Both the position numbers and the translations under genes were made by a program. Shown one piece after another: positions 10,925 through 21,992 of a DNA stretch of 52,292 bases. Each line of letters opens with the position of its first letter. The first letter of the stretch is position 1. The notes under the pieces were generated by a model that was not told the DNA's origin, did no database searches, and was given only the letters and a program-made list of their open reading frames with translations. Source of the stretch: Conidiobolus incongruus B7586 (lineage: Eukaryota > Entomophthoromycota > Entomophthoromycetes > Entomophthorales > Conidiobolaceae); contig JNEM01012590.1 in NCBI GenBank assembly GCA_000697335.1, positions 1 through 52,292 on the forward strand, in the 5' to 3' direction.

Positions 10925-12904
10925 TTATAGAGATGCTGGTTCCGTGAAGTTGGATGGGAAGATACCTACGCGGGATGCTGTGCCATTCTCTGAGATTACT
11001 TGGCCTTCCCACCAGCCATCCAGCTGTGTGGCAAGTACTGCTACCATTTGGCCTTCCCGAAGTGGGATCTCTTCAGGGATTTCCGGATCGTAATCATAGA
11101 TTGCGCGCACGTAGAAGAGGATTGGGCGAGGGTCTTTGGCACTGCCATTGGCTGCAGCTGGGCTGGATTCTACTTTGATGTCGGTAGGGGGTGATATGTG
11201 ACCGCCCATCATTGCTTGGTGGGGTGGAGGTGATGCTGCTCGGGCGGGCCCAGGACCCATAGGCCTACCTTGCTGAGACTGAGCTTGGGCTTGTGCTGGA
11301 GGTTGTGTTTGACCGATTGGTCTATTCATAGGTGTGCGAGGGTGGTGTGGAGATCCAGGACCAATCGAAGGATGATATTGAGGTATGCGGTGTGCTGGAT
11401 GATAAGGGCTGCCAAACTGTGGATTAGGCTCAGGAGAGCTGGGACGAGAGCCTCTGGGAGGATATCCATGAGCAACACTGGGGGCACGAGATGGAGCATG
11501 AGTAAATTGCGAAGATGGAGGCATTTGTTGAGCAGAGTGAGGTATAGGAGGTGCTGCAGCTGTAGAAACTGGAACATTGATAGGAGTGGGTGGTATTGAT
11601 GAAGGTCTTGATGCAGAGGTAGAAGATCTCTTTGCAGCCAAAATAGGACTTCTAGCAATGGTGGCAGTAACTAAGTCGTTTGAAATGATTTTGTTGGGAT
11701 CATGAACAGAAGAGGGAATAGGGCGACCCAGACTAATAGGAATATTCATATTAGTTCCAATATCACTTCCGGGTAGATTAGATACGCGGGGACGTGACTG
11801 GGTATGTTGTAAAGATGACAAAATTTGAGTGAGTTTTGGACCTTCACTACTTGAGTTTGAAGGCTGGATTTCGTTTTTTAAAGGTGAACCTCTCTCCATA
11901 CCCTGGTTAGATAAGCTCATTTGTATTTCTTCACTGTGGGAAGGAGTGGGATACATTCTTTGTTTTGTAGCTTCTAATCCATTTTCTTGTATAGCTTTAT
12001 CATTCAGCGACTCTTTCATGAAAATTTCAACATCAGAGCGGGGATCAAGAGCTTCTAAACTTTGACGAACTCTTTCTAAAGCCTATTAAATAATGAATAG
12101 GTCATTATTATTATATTGAATAAGATATATACCTCATCGTCAGAAACACAGCTAGAAGACATCATATTCACATATTTCCATAAAGTACTACGAATAAATT
12201 GAATTCTATTCTCTTCAATAGCTTCATATTTCTATTCAAATACAAATTAATAAAAAATTTCCCTTAAATATGTATTATAAATAAATTACTGAACAAGCTA
12301 ATCTAGATTCGGTATCACAACGATAAGCAACTTCCTGATATTGTTGAACACATGCGTGGTACTCCTGGTCAACCAAATATCTTCTAGGGTCGTCGCTGAA
12401 TTTAGGAAATTCTTCTAATCTAGCTCTAGCTCTATTCAAATTAGCTTGGGAGGCAGCCTTATCCTGACTCAATTTAGTCAATAACTGCAAAATATCAATC
12501 CTTTGATTCTTCTGCTGACTAAAAAACTCTTCGAGGGGAATCTTCAACTCATTTTTCAACTGCTCGGACAATTTCAAATGTACATTACTCGTAGTCATTA
12601 TCTCCTGGTTCAAACTTTGTAAAGTTTTATTTAAGCCTCCAATTTCGTTAGGCCCAAAAGTTTTTTGAGATAATTTAAGTAATTTTTGGGCGTATTCCTC
12701 TTCGAGCTGAGATCTTTGAATAAAATAATCCGAGAGTTGGTGACCTGTTAACTTTCCCAATTTACTCTTCTTTTCCCATTGGTCTATCGTTTGAGGTAGC
12801 TATATTATGTTGTTATTATTAATAAATATTTAATATTATTTTATGTTATTATTTACTTCAGTTGCACTACAATAACTATTATTAATAAATTGGTTGGATA
12901 ACAT
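10925..12904 (-). CDS. F-BAR and SH3 domain protein, four exons
   Basis: Exons 12904-12857, 12799-12290, 12231-12133 and 12082-10925 join in frame to 604 residues; introns are 57, 58 and 50 nt with GT..AG ends. Residues 1 to about 260 are helical and charged and fit an F-BAR fold: QWEKKSKLGKLTGHQLSDYF, then QRSQLEEEYAQKLLKLS, the signature start of F-BAR domains. The middle (about 280-530) is a Pro/Ser/Gln-rich disordered linker. The last 65 residues are an SH3 domain with AIYDYDP, DGWWEGQ and GIFPSNF. Such proteins bend and bind plasma membrane and recruit actin regulators in endocytosis, cytokinesis or septation. The layout is that of the Cdc15/Hof1/Imp2 and Toca/Bzz1 groups; the exact orthologue is unclear, although the LEALDPRSDVEIF segment after the F-BAR resembles the Cdc15/Hof1 group. 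Exon joins are by eye but all phases agree. Confidence 0.88.
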
Positions 12905-13702
12905 AATATTAATTATATTTTAATTACACTTGACTATTATATAACATAAAGTTAAAATAATATTTCTAATACTATATATGATTTACAAATAGATAATATT
13001 AATTAATTCTGATATTTTTAAAGAGATTAAAAGAAAAAGATAATATTCAATAAAAAATTTTTGAAGATCAGTTAAATTTTAAATAAAATTTTCCTAATGA
13101 TAAATTAAAATATTCCCGAGAATTCAATTTATCGTATTTGAAATTTCTCATTACCTTTTCTATATGGGTAAAATTAACTTATTTTATTCCTCAGTTTTGA
13201 ATCTGATGTAGTATGTTAAAAAGGTTCATTAGTTATCTCGCTTCTATTGGCAATTTCTATCAAAAATTTACACCTATTTTCATATAATTTGAACAGAATA
13301 TTTACCTGTATTCTATATTTAAACTTTAAAGATCAAATGATCTCAAACAATCAAAGATTTAAAACTGTAGCAAACAGTGAAAAGGACTAAAGGTGATTCC
13401 CTACCAAAATTCTAACTGATATATAATAAATGAAACATTTACAATCTGTCAAACCTCCCAAAAGATTTTTGACACTGAACACCTAACAACAAATGTAACT
13501 TAACAGAAATATTCTCTCATTATTATTTATTATTGTGTTAAATTCAGATTCGCAGCATTACCTGTGAATTGTCACATAAATTTAAAGTTAATTTTTAATT
13601 AACCAAATTAAATTGTATTATCGCACCAGATATTACCTTTTGATATAAATTTTATTTGAATTAAATAGTTATGGTTATTATAGATATGGTATTAATGATT
13701 AT
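12905..13702. other. intergenic AT-rich DNA
   Basis: About 800 bp between the F-BAR start and the end of the second carboxypeptidase. It contains the F-BAR promoter; no gene or clear repeat seen. Confidence 0.45.
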
Positions 13703-15127
13703 CTAAAGCTGGAAGGGCCACATTCCCCAGAGATCATTCCAGCTTGGTTGGTTACTACCCCATTGTGGCTGTTGGAATGGAGGTTGTTGCCATTGTTGCT
13801 GTCCTTGTTCTTGTTGGAATGGAGGTTGCTGCTGTTCATTTTGTTCTTGTGTTGGAGGTTGCTGTGGTTGCTGTTCCTGTGGTTGATATTGTTGATTCTT
13901 AGTCATATAATCTCCCATTGCCAAAATGGCTGCAGTAAACTCTTTGCCCTGTGGGACAATAGCCGAAGGTGGTTGAATAAAACCATTTTGGCCCTTATCT
14001 TTCAATTCGACAGCGAAGGGATAGGGTATTTTGGCAACTGAATAGCCCCAGTCGACGGAACTGCCACTAGCTGGATAAATAGTTTTACATATAGATCCGA
14101 AGGTGAATTGGGGAGCTCCTTGTCGAACCATAGCTTGAGTAGCAATTTGACTGATTTTATAAAGTTCATCGTTGGTTTCAGCTTCATCGCACTTGTAGCC
14201 GTATGGATACATCCACATTTGGCCATAAGCATGTACATCGATGTACACAGTCTTTTGAGGAATGCTAGAGATAAATTTGGCCAAATTGGAAGTTTCTGGA
14301 GCGGTAAATTCTTTATTACCGGGATAGGTCTCCTCGCAGGGATTAATTCCTGGATTGGCCCATTGGAAACCCCAATTACGATTCAAATCAATTCCGAAGC
14401 ATTGAGAACCAGAAATGGGCTGCAAATTCTTACGCCAGTAACGATTTTGACTACCTTGACGCGTGTAGTCGTACCCATCGACATTCACAACGGGAATCAG
14501 GTAAATGTCAAACTTTTCAAGCAAGTTTTTGACTTGTACATTGGAAGCGGATTTTGTAATGAGCTCATCCATCAAGTAAGACACTGTCGAGATGGTGATC
14601 CATTCGCGACTGTGAATGCCACCATGGATGATCCAAGCTTTTTTATTTAAGCTGTTGCCTTTAGAGATTTTAACACCACGGATGGGTTTTCCGCGGTAGG
14701 TCTTTCCAACTTCGAAAGATTTAGCGATAGAAGAGTGTTGTGAAATCAATTGATCCATAAACTTGTAAATTTCTTCAGTTGAGTGGAATTGAGAATGGAA
14801 TGGACTGACCCCAGTTGCATAACCAACAGGAGCTGGCTTTGATTCTTCAGCAAGTAATTTACCTAAATCACTGTGAACCACTCTAATAGGTACAGAAAGC
14901 TTAGTTCTCAGCTCGTTTGCGATACGTGTGCTCACACGAGCTTGTATCGTGTTGTTGAGCATTTTATTCCATACATCGATCTTATATTCACTAGTATATT
15001 GTTGATAAATTTGAGCATCTTTCTCAGTCTTGAGATCGATGTTGATCAATTGCTGAATCTCGTTGGAAGCGCTCTGCGACACCAAACCAGCAACGAGATA
15101 TCCAAGAATAATTAATAATTGATTCAT
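13703..15127 (-). CDS. secreted zinc carboxypeptidase, M14A family, with Gln/Pro-rich tail
   Basis: A 474-residue intronless secreted enzyme, paralogous to the one at 897-2123. Signal peptide about 1-19, propeptide about 20-105, catalytic domain about 115-408. Zinc ligands H172, E175 (GGIHSREW) and H299 (DVHAYGQMW); substrate site DLNRNW; Tyr248 equivalent Y351; pocket residue V358 (GSSVDW), hence A-type; catalytic E374 (FAVELKDKG). Unlike its paralogue it carries a tail of about 65 residues rich in Gln and Pro with repeated QQPPFQQ-like units, ending in Trp-rich SWNDLWGMWPFQL. I chose the ATG at 15127 instead of the in-frame ATG at 15154 because a TATA box sits at 15168-15175 (minus strand), which would put the upstream ATG before the expected transcript start, and because the signal peptide starts cleanly at 15127. 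The tail may bind the cell wall or other proteins (inference). Confidence 0.92.
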   Translation of the reverse strand: MNQLLIILGYLVAGLVSQSASNEIQQLINIDLKTEKDAQIYQQYTSEYKIDVWNKMLNNTIQARVSTRIANELRTKLSVPIRVVHSDLGKLLAEESKPAPVGYATGVSPFHSQFHSTEEIYKFMDQLISQHSSIAKSFEVGKTYRGKPIRGVKISKGNSLNKKAWIIHGGIHSREWITISTVSYLMDELITKSASNVQVKNLLEKFDIYLIPVVNVDGYDYTRQGSQNRYWRKNLQPISGSQCFGIDLNRNWGFQWANPGINPCEETYPGNKEFTAPETSNLAKFISSIPQKTVYIDVHAYGQMWMYPYGYKCDEAETNDELYKISQIATQAMVRQGAPQFTFGSICKTIYPASGSSVDWGYSVAKIPYPFAVELKDKGQNGFIQPPSAIVPQGKEFTAAILAMGDYMTKNQQYQPQEQQPQQPPTQEQNEQQQPPFQQEQGQQQWQQPPFQQPQWGSNQPSWNDLWGMWPFQL

Positions 15128-15167
15128 TAGTGTATTAATACTATTGGTAAACACATTCTGTCTTATC

Positions 15168-15175
15168 TTTTTATA
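15168..15175 (-). promoter_or_regulatory. TATA box of the second carboxypeptidase gene
   Basis: TATAAAAA on the minus strand, 41-48 nt upstream of the chosen ATG (15127) but only 14-21 nt upstream of the alternative ATG (15154). It helps decide the start. Confidence 0.55.
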
Positions 15176-16474
15176 TTTATTAAATGGTTTTAAATTTTAT
15201 ACATATGTATTGAATTATCTCATCCTAATCAATTGGCGTAATTATCAAGAATTTGATTGGAAATTTTGGCATCATTTTGCAATGGATTTAATTAGGATTA
15301 TTGTCTTAGTACAACAGTCTAAATCTAGCATTAGCAAATCAGCCTAAAGTCCTTCAGCAATATTACAAATGAATCATACCATCCTTCATGAAAGTTTCTG
15401 TGGATATTTGACTAGTGAAATTCGGACTATAATGCTGAGGTTATAATCAAGCAGAAGTTAATATATTGCAAGAGTATTGTAACCCATCTGACAATTGCCT
15501 TTTATATTATCTGGAAATTTACCTGTTGGTAATTGTTTGGTAACAATATGCCAACTGATATTAAATTATACTGGATAGAATTTAGTGTTTTTTGTCACAA
15601 TATACGCCAAACTTATCACAGTTTATTCAAGTTAACCATATTAATTTAATTTAAATCGGATTCAAGATTATCGTTTATTTTACTATATATAATAGTTATA
15701 ATATAGTTTCAAATATTTTATATATTCAAAATTGTAATTATACAGTTATTTTCTTAATTACATAAATTGCTTAAACTCACAACATACATAATTAAAAACA
15801 AATTATCCAATAATTATATTAAACCATCAGATTCTATAATATAGAATTCATTAAACTTTCTTTGTTTTTCTAAAACAATAGAAATATTCAAAAATATTTT
15901 AAAATGAATTAAACTATATTCAATGAATTTATTTGTAATTTTATGATTTCTTATTCTATTTTAAACATTCAAATTTTTATAAAATGAGTTATATTGAATG
16001 ATATACAAGTTTATGCTTTTAATTTGTATCATATATATATATTATTTAAATGAGAAAGCAATTAAGTGCAATATAGTCCAAATATATATTTATCTTTTTA
16101 TTTAATTATTTGCCATTCTTAACCATTTTCCATTCTCTATTAAAATAATTGACAAGTCGTACTTATTTATATAATAATTTATAAAATTAAATAATCGCTA
16201 ACCAATATTAAAACTTTAGTATCAATATTTGTATCAATTGTGAAAATTATACATTTTATATACGTTTTTATTTGATTATATGCATTGTGCTATAAGAAAT
16301 TGGATTTTGATATATATATTAATCTACTGTATTTTAAAATGTTATAATTATTTGAAAATAATTTTCTAAACGTTTTAGCCTTGATTATGAAATTCAGAAT
16401 TATGAATATTTTGAATTCAGAATTAAGTCAATTTTCTCTAGACTAAATATCAGATTTATTTTTTGATTTCTTTT
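15176..16474. other. intergenic AT-rich DNA
   Basis: About 1.3 kb upstream of the second carboxypeptidase. A 67-codon frame at 15144-15347 has no recognisable feature and is taken as chance. No RNA or repeat seen before the LTR at 16475. Confidence 0.45.
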
Positions 16475-16856
16475 TGTGACAATTGTTATCTGGTTGATAC
16501 CTTTTCTCACTTCTTTTACTAATAAACCTTTTTCCTACTTTAAGTCCGCCCCCTTAGTGTATTTAAGTAGCCGCCTATAGCTCCACTTGAGTCATTTTCC
16601 ACTATTCACTCAAAACCCAATCTTATTGTTATTTTCTGATTCCATCCACTTATCATGCCAGAACCTCGCATTGCCGCTATTGCCACTGGTTTAGTCACTC
16701 TTTTAAACGTCCCATTTACAAGTAGTCATGGCCGGATAACTGAGGAACTGATCGTCAGTAATCTATTCAGTTTGTAAGTGTCATGCTTCACAACCTGGCC
16801 TACACAATGGCTATTCAGTGTTCTCAATGACGCTCAAAAAGCTAATAGCGGCAACA
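16475..16856 (+). mobile_element. solo LTR inserted upstream of tRNA-Phe copy 2
   Basis: A 382-bp fossil LTR of the same family as 5977-6536. It starts TGTGACA and ends GGCAACA, and is colinear with the first copy over the 5' end, the CCGCCTATAGCTCCACTTGAG block near 16570, and the frame that starts at 16654. It is shorter and more diverged than the first copy. The flanking five bases (CTTTT before, CCCTT after) match only in part, so the target duplication is blurred or absent. Its 3' end lies exactly as far from the tRNA as the 5' end of copy 1 does, but here the LTR points the same way as the tRNA. It looks older than copy 1. Confidence 0.75.
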
Positions 16857-16866
16857 CCCTTGATGT

Positions 16867-16873
16867 GCTGCTT

Positions 16874-16916
<43 letters not shown>

Positions 16917-16939
16917 GTGTTCAATCCACGGTGGTGGCA
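16867..16939 (+). tRNA. tRNA-Phe (anticodon GAA), copy 2
   Basis: Identical in all 73 nt to the gene at 5894-5966: no intron, anticodon GAA, discriminator A, same weak acceptor stem GCTGCTT/TGGTGGC. It is followed three bases later by T5. The region five nt upstream abuts the LTR target site. Confidence 0.93.
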
Positions 16940-16942
16940 TCC

Positions 16943-16947
16943 TTTTT
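16943..16947 (+). terminator. RNA polymerase III terminator of tRNA-Phe copy 2
   Basis: TTTTT three bases past the mature 3' end, the usual position for a Pol III stop. Confidence 0.8.
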
Positions 16948-18768
16948 AATTTATTGGATAGTTTTTATATTTAGTTACTCTTATTTAATATTTTTATAAA
17001 TTCAAAATTTTTGTTGTTATTATTTTTATAGTAACAATATTTCATTATTCATTTAACTATTTAGTATAATATTTCCATGATTTATTATTTTCATCTTGTA
17101 ATTCATGATAAAAATATAATATTTTAAATCTTTTTTTAAGAGTATCAAGTCCAAATTTTGATTTAATAATGAATGTTTTTTCATCAATTTCAAATCCCAA
17201 AAAACAGTTGTTAATATTTTAAATTGTTATCTACCTCATCATAATATTAACAATTTTTAGGATAAATAGATAATATATGATTTAATCTCAAAAATACTAA
17301 AATCATGAATTAATTATATTGATATTTTTATATACTCACTTGACAAGATATAATCATATTACATCATAATTATTCATTTAGATTATAAGGAAATATGGCT
17401 ATTTGATAAAATTTATGATCTAATTTTCTTATTTTAGTCATTCAATTTAATATTATCTCAAAATTCCTTATATACTTCAGTATACAAATAAATAGAAAAT
17501 GGAAAATACAATATAATTGAATCAATATTAATTTAACTTTGTATGCATGTCTTTTAAATAAATATTTCAAAATATACTATTTAAATTTATACCATATAAT
17601 TACAGTATTTGATTATATATTCTATAACATAATGATATTTCCCTCAAAAGAACATAATAATATTGAAAACAATAAATATTAAACATTTAAGTTTAAATAG
17701 TCTTATTTTTATCAAAATATATTCCAGAAATATCTTGAATTGAAATGTATAACATCATTAAACATCTTCAAGTTTTTGAATCGTATAATCAATTTAGTAT
17801 TTTTTCAAAATTATATTAAATGACGTAATATTATATATAATATTTTTGACTATAATTATAAATTAAAAGATTTTAAAATTAAATATTTAAACTCAAGCTT
17901 TTGAATCAATATATCGCCAATTTATATATATTAGCGAATACATTTGAATTATTAATCACGGTATGAACACTGAGTATATATTAAAAATTTTCAATTTTAA
18001 ATATCAATATTTGTTATTGTTATTATAAAAATTATTTATATTATTTTAATTGTTTATGAACTAAGCCTTAAATGACGGATTAATGATGCTATAAATTATT
18101 CAAATCTATTAGTGTATATTATGAACATTATATTAGTGCATGTAATCATTTTAATAAATAATTGATTACGACTTAAAGAATTTCCATGGAATTATTGACT
18201 AACATGAATACAATGCTAGATTATTATTATATACTCAATATATCTTTCACATATATTTAAGTACTGAATAATATTGGTAAGCTTGATTTAATTAAAAAAA
18301 TTGACCGCAAAAGTTTAAGCAATATGCAAAAAATGCATGAAATTTTTAATTACAATTAGTTTAATCTTGGGCTTTTGAAAAAATATTCATTATTTTATCA
18401 TCTATATTTATTATAGTTTGATAAAAATATCTTAAAACTATACTGATAAATACATAATATCTTTCAGTAATTTCAAAATATAGAATTTTCAGGCTTTTGC
18501 CACAATAAGTGAATATCTTGTTTTATTAGAATATTATTTTGAATTATGTAAAAAAACAGTTGCAAAGTCGGTTTTCTCAAATTTGCTTGACGGAATTATT
18601 ACATCACTAATTAAAATCAGGCTTTTTGTTGAGTATCCAATCATATTGAAATATTAATTAATTAAATACTGAATCTTAATGGCATTAGTTAATTATGTAG
18701 GAAAAGTCTAAATATATAAAAGGCCCTGGACTAAAATAATATCGGCAATTAAAAGGTTAAAATAAAAA
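16948..18768. other. intergenic AT-rich DNA
   Basis: About 1.8 kb of AT-rich DNA without a supported gene. The last 60 bp hold the promoter of the DUF4203 gene. Confidence 0.45.
18713..18720 (+). promoter_or_regulatory. TATA box of the DUF4203 gene
   Basis: TATATAAA followed by AGGCCCTGG, 49-56 nt upstream of the ATG at 18769. The GC-rich flank makes this a clear element for this AT-rich DNA. Confidence 0.6.
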
Positions 18769-19500
18769 ATGATGTACAATAAACTTACAATTAACAATTG
18801 GATTTGGCTATTATGGCTGCTATTGATTAACTCTGCTGCCGCACAGTCCTGGGAAGTTCATCCTAGAACCGATGCAGGTAGTATTGTCGCAGGTATCATT
18901 TTTATGATCGTTGGCTTAGTATTCGTATTCGCCGGAAAACGTCTCATTAAAATTGTTGTCGCAATCGCTGGTTTCTTCACCTTCTTTTTCATAGTATTAG
19001 GTATTTCTACCTTTATCGTTGATTGGGATAATTTATCAAGGACTCAAAACATTATTATCTGGGTATTCGCAGTGGCATTAGGTGTATTAGGAGCCTTAAT
19101 TGCTTGGTTCATTTGGAAGGTGGGTGTCGTTATCTTTGGCTTCTTATTTGGTATTAACGTCGGTACCTGGATCACCCGTATCAACTTTACCTCAAACACC
19201 AATGCCCAACTTGGAATTATTATCGCTTTCGGTGTTGTTGCAGCTTTAATTACTCTATTCTTCATGAGGTTTGTCATTATTGTTGGTACTGCTTTCACAG
19301 GAGCCCAATTATTTATGTGCGGTGTTGATTTAATCACCAATACAGGATTCATTCAATTCCGTGACAGTGCTATTGAGAATGGTGTGATTTCTTCTCCTAC
19401 TCCTCAAGTTTGGGCAATGATGGGATCTGTGCTAGCTATAACTTTGATTGGAACAATATTCCAATGGAGAACATCACCAAAGACTCATATGAAATATTAA
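18769..19500 (+). CDS. TMEM198-like multi-pass membrane protein (DUF4203 / TM7S3 domain)
   Basis: A 243-residue intronless protein. Residues 1-25 form a signal peptide ending near INSAAAQS. About seven hydrophobic segments follow (near 39-56, 60-85, 95-120, 121-135, 148-165, 166-185 and 217-235). Conserved family features include the small-residue helices IAGFFTFFFIVLGIS and KVGVVIFGFLFGINVGTW, and GTAFTGAQLFMCGVDL. The architecture matches the DUF4203/TM198 family, whose vertebrate member TMEM198 is linked to Wnt co-receptor phosphorylation; the fungal role is not known. It probably resides in the plasma or secretory membrane. A paralogue broken by one in-frame stop lies 2.5 kb downstream on the same strand, so this looks like a tandem duplication. 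Confidence 0.82.
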   Translation: MMYNKLTINNWIWLLWLLLINSAAAQSWEVHPRTDAGSIVAGIIFMIVGLVFVFAGKRLIKIVVAIAGFFTFFFIVLGISTFIVDWDNLSRTQNIIIWVFAVALGVLGALIAWFIWKVGVVIFGFLFGINVGTWITRINFTSNTNAQLGIIIAFGVVAALITLFFMRFVIIVGTAFTGAQLFMCGVDLITNTGFIQFRDSAIENGVISSPTPQVWAMMGSVLAITLIGTIFQWRTSPKTHMKY

Positions 19501-20310
19501 CTTGATGAATAACTATATATATTAACATTTAAATAAACTATATTTCATAAAATATGCGGTTGGACCTTTACTTTTTAAAATCGAACTTTTCGATTGCTTT
19601 TTATAACATAGTTGAAAAATATAGAATTTTAAGTGTTAGTTGTAAAATTGATAAAATTACTTTTTCTACTTTATCAGTTCTCAAGACAAATTTAAATTCA
19701 AGAATAAAAATCGATTAAATCTTCTCTAACAAACATTCAAAATTATATTATTTAAAATATATAAAATTTGGTATCAAGATTAATCACATTGGAAGCTCAT
19801 TGTATTCTCATTTAAATTTATACATAATCAATTCAAATAATAATAAATTCTTCAATACAACATTATATTTATCAAATCAGTCACATGATGATATATTTTG
19901 TTCTAATATTTATTTTTATAAAGGTATTCAGACAAATAAATATGAAGAAATAATGTTTATTTTATTTGAATATATCATATTATAGGCTAGATTTGTTAAG
20001 ATATTCTTTGAACATTTATGAAATAACTTATAATTTAACCTCATCGAAAGCAAAACTATTAAATATCTTAATATCAGTTGCAAAGCTGCTTAGATTGAAA
20101 TAATGAAATATTAAAGTTATTATATCATTTTCAAATATTGAACTTATATATAAAATGGTGTATCAGATTTTTTTATTAGGATATAAGGATTAGGTAAATT
20201 AGTATATTTTCTTTATTGTAATAATTTCATAATTCAAATTGATATATTATAATTATTGAAATTATATAAAACAACATTTATTAAGCATTTGATTCATAAA
20301 TTCCTATTGT
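19501..20310. other. intergenic AT-rich DNA
   Basis: About 800 bp with only a short chance-like frame at 19800-19985. No gene supported. Confidence 0.4.
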
Positions 20311-20640
20311 CGCGGATCGGGAGCTCCGCTCGCCATCAACTTTAATCGTCCGTCATGATTCCAAATGTAATCCACTCACAAATACCAGGCACAACCCTTG
20401 CACAATGGAAAATTTCAGACTATAGTAGTAATTGGAGTTTCAACACATTGACAAAGGACTAACCACACTATGAAATAGTCGCTGGGCACCTATTCGCTCA
20501 AAGATCATCTTGATCAGGGCCAAGCCCTACACCTTGATATTTTAATAAAACCTTTCAAAGTATCTCATTAGTCGTCCTTGGCCCGTTTTATCGTATCTAC
20601 GTGATCTTTATTGCAAGTCTACTTTCTAGAAGACCTGCAG
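20311..20640. other. higher-GC island of unknown origin
   Basis: About 330 bp with near-balanced base composition, starting at GCGGATCGG and ending at GACCTGCAG, in flanks that are about 80 percent A/T. Several frames on both strands stay open over part of it, but none is long enough to call a gene. No tRNA or rRNA motif is visible. It may be a fragment of a mobile element or a recent insertion of foreign or nuclear repeat DNA; I cannot name the family. Confidence 0.4.
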
Positions 20641-21992
20641 TATTAATGTATGCTCTTATTACATTTATTTTATCAAATAAAAAAACAATAATTATATATA
20701 ATATTGTAATTGTTCAAGTAGAGTTCATATTTGGAATTATTGAGAATATCAACTTCTATATTTACAAAAATTGAATATTATTCAAAGGATAATAACTGTT
20801 TTAATTTTAAATTTAAAACTATATTGAAAAATTACTTCAATATCAATTATATTGAGTAATATATTTTTTTATCTTTACAGATTATAATGTTCCATGCAAA
20901 TCATCATAAATTCTATGATTCAAGTTTCACCTAAATGTAAATATTTGACAAAATGCAAAAACTGTACAAAATAGTTTTACTAGAATTAAATAAATTAATT
21001 ATTATATGGGTGTCTATAAGTGATTGATCTTTCCAAACCTGTAATATCTAGCATTACAGCTTATTTACCTTGTTTAGAATATTTTCAACTCTTAGATTAC
21101 TGATTTTATGATTAAAGTTTTAGGAATGTGGAAACTGATTCGGAATCATTTTGATTGTTTAAGTGTTGTTAAATATATACCTTTTAGATTATAGGTTATC
21201 ATTTACTTGAAAAGTTATTGTTCAATTTAAATGATTTTTTACAAATTATTCCAGGTAAAAAATAATATATCAATAGTTCAATGAAATCTATTAAGAAGTT
21301 GATTAATTAATACTACTTAAAGCTCGGTGTATATAATCAAATTTGCTAATTTTATACTAATACCAAATATTCTTGATATTCAATATAAAATTATTTAAAT
21401 TGTTAATTGGCTATAATTCAGAATGGTACCCATCATATAAAAGTAGAAAATTTACTATACCAACTTGCATTATGTAATTTATTGACAAATATTTTTGACT
21501 ATTTAGTGAAAATTAAAACATTAATATAAAAATAATCTCCGTAAAATACTAATGTTTAATATAAAAATGGTGAAACTGGTTAAATGATAATAAATAGGGA
21601 ATAAAATATAGTTTAATAATAATTCTATGATCATTTCGAAATATTGTAATAGTATTGAAAACTATTAAGGATATTTTGATATATTTACTAAATGATACTT
21701 GTTTTATCAAATTTTTCCAACAGTTGAAATACTTTTTGAATCAAATTTCAAAATATTTACTTGATCACCTTAAATACTTATCAACTATTTGACCAAGAAG
21801 TTTTGCACTATTGATGAAATGAAAAGTTTTATGCTAGCTCGTGTTTGAAGGTTATGATTAAATAAACTATATACAACAGTGTTTAGAATATAAAGGTCTA
21901 TTGTGTAATACAAAATGTGTGTAAATGATGAATATAAATACCTTAATGGATTCTTGTAGATATCCTTAAATATCATGAGTAAAATTCAGAGC
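20641..21992. other. intergenic AT-rich DNA
   Basis: About 1.35 kb between the island and the DUF4203 pseudogene. No gene supported; a 63-codon minus frame at 21785-21976 looks like chance. Confidence 0.4.

Noticed and set aside
11270-11658. Frames of about 110 codons on both strands within the F-BAR/SH3 linker
   Set aside because: They are out-of-frame shadows of the Pro/Ser-rich coding sequence.
14108-14650. 180-codon plus-strand frame opposite the second carboxypeptidase
   Set aside because: Antisense shadow of a well-supported coding region, no domain of its own.
16475-16856. True 5-bp target duplication at the second solo LTR
   Set aside because: CTTTT and CCCTT match at only three of five positions, so I do not claim it, although the spacing to the tRNA supports the same insertion site.
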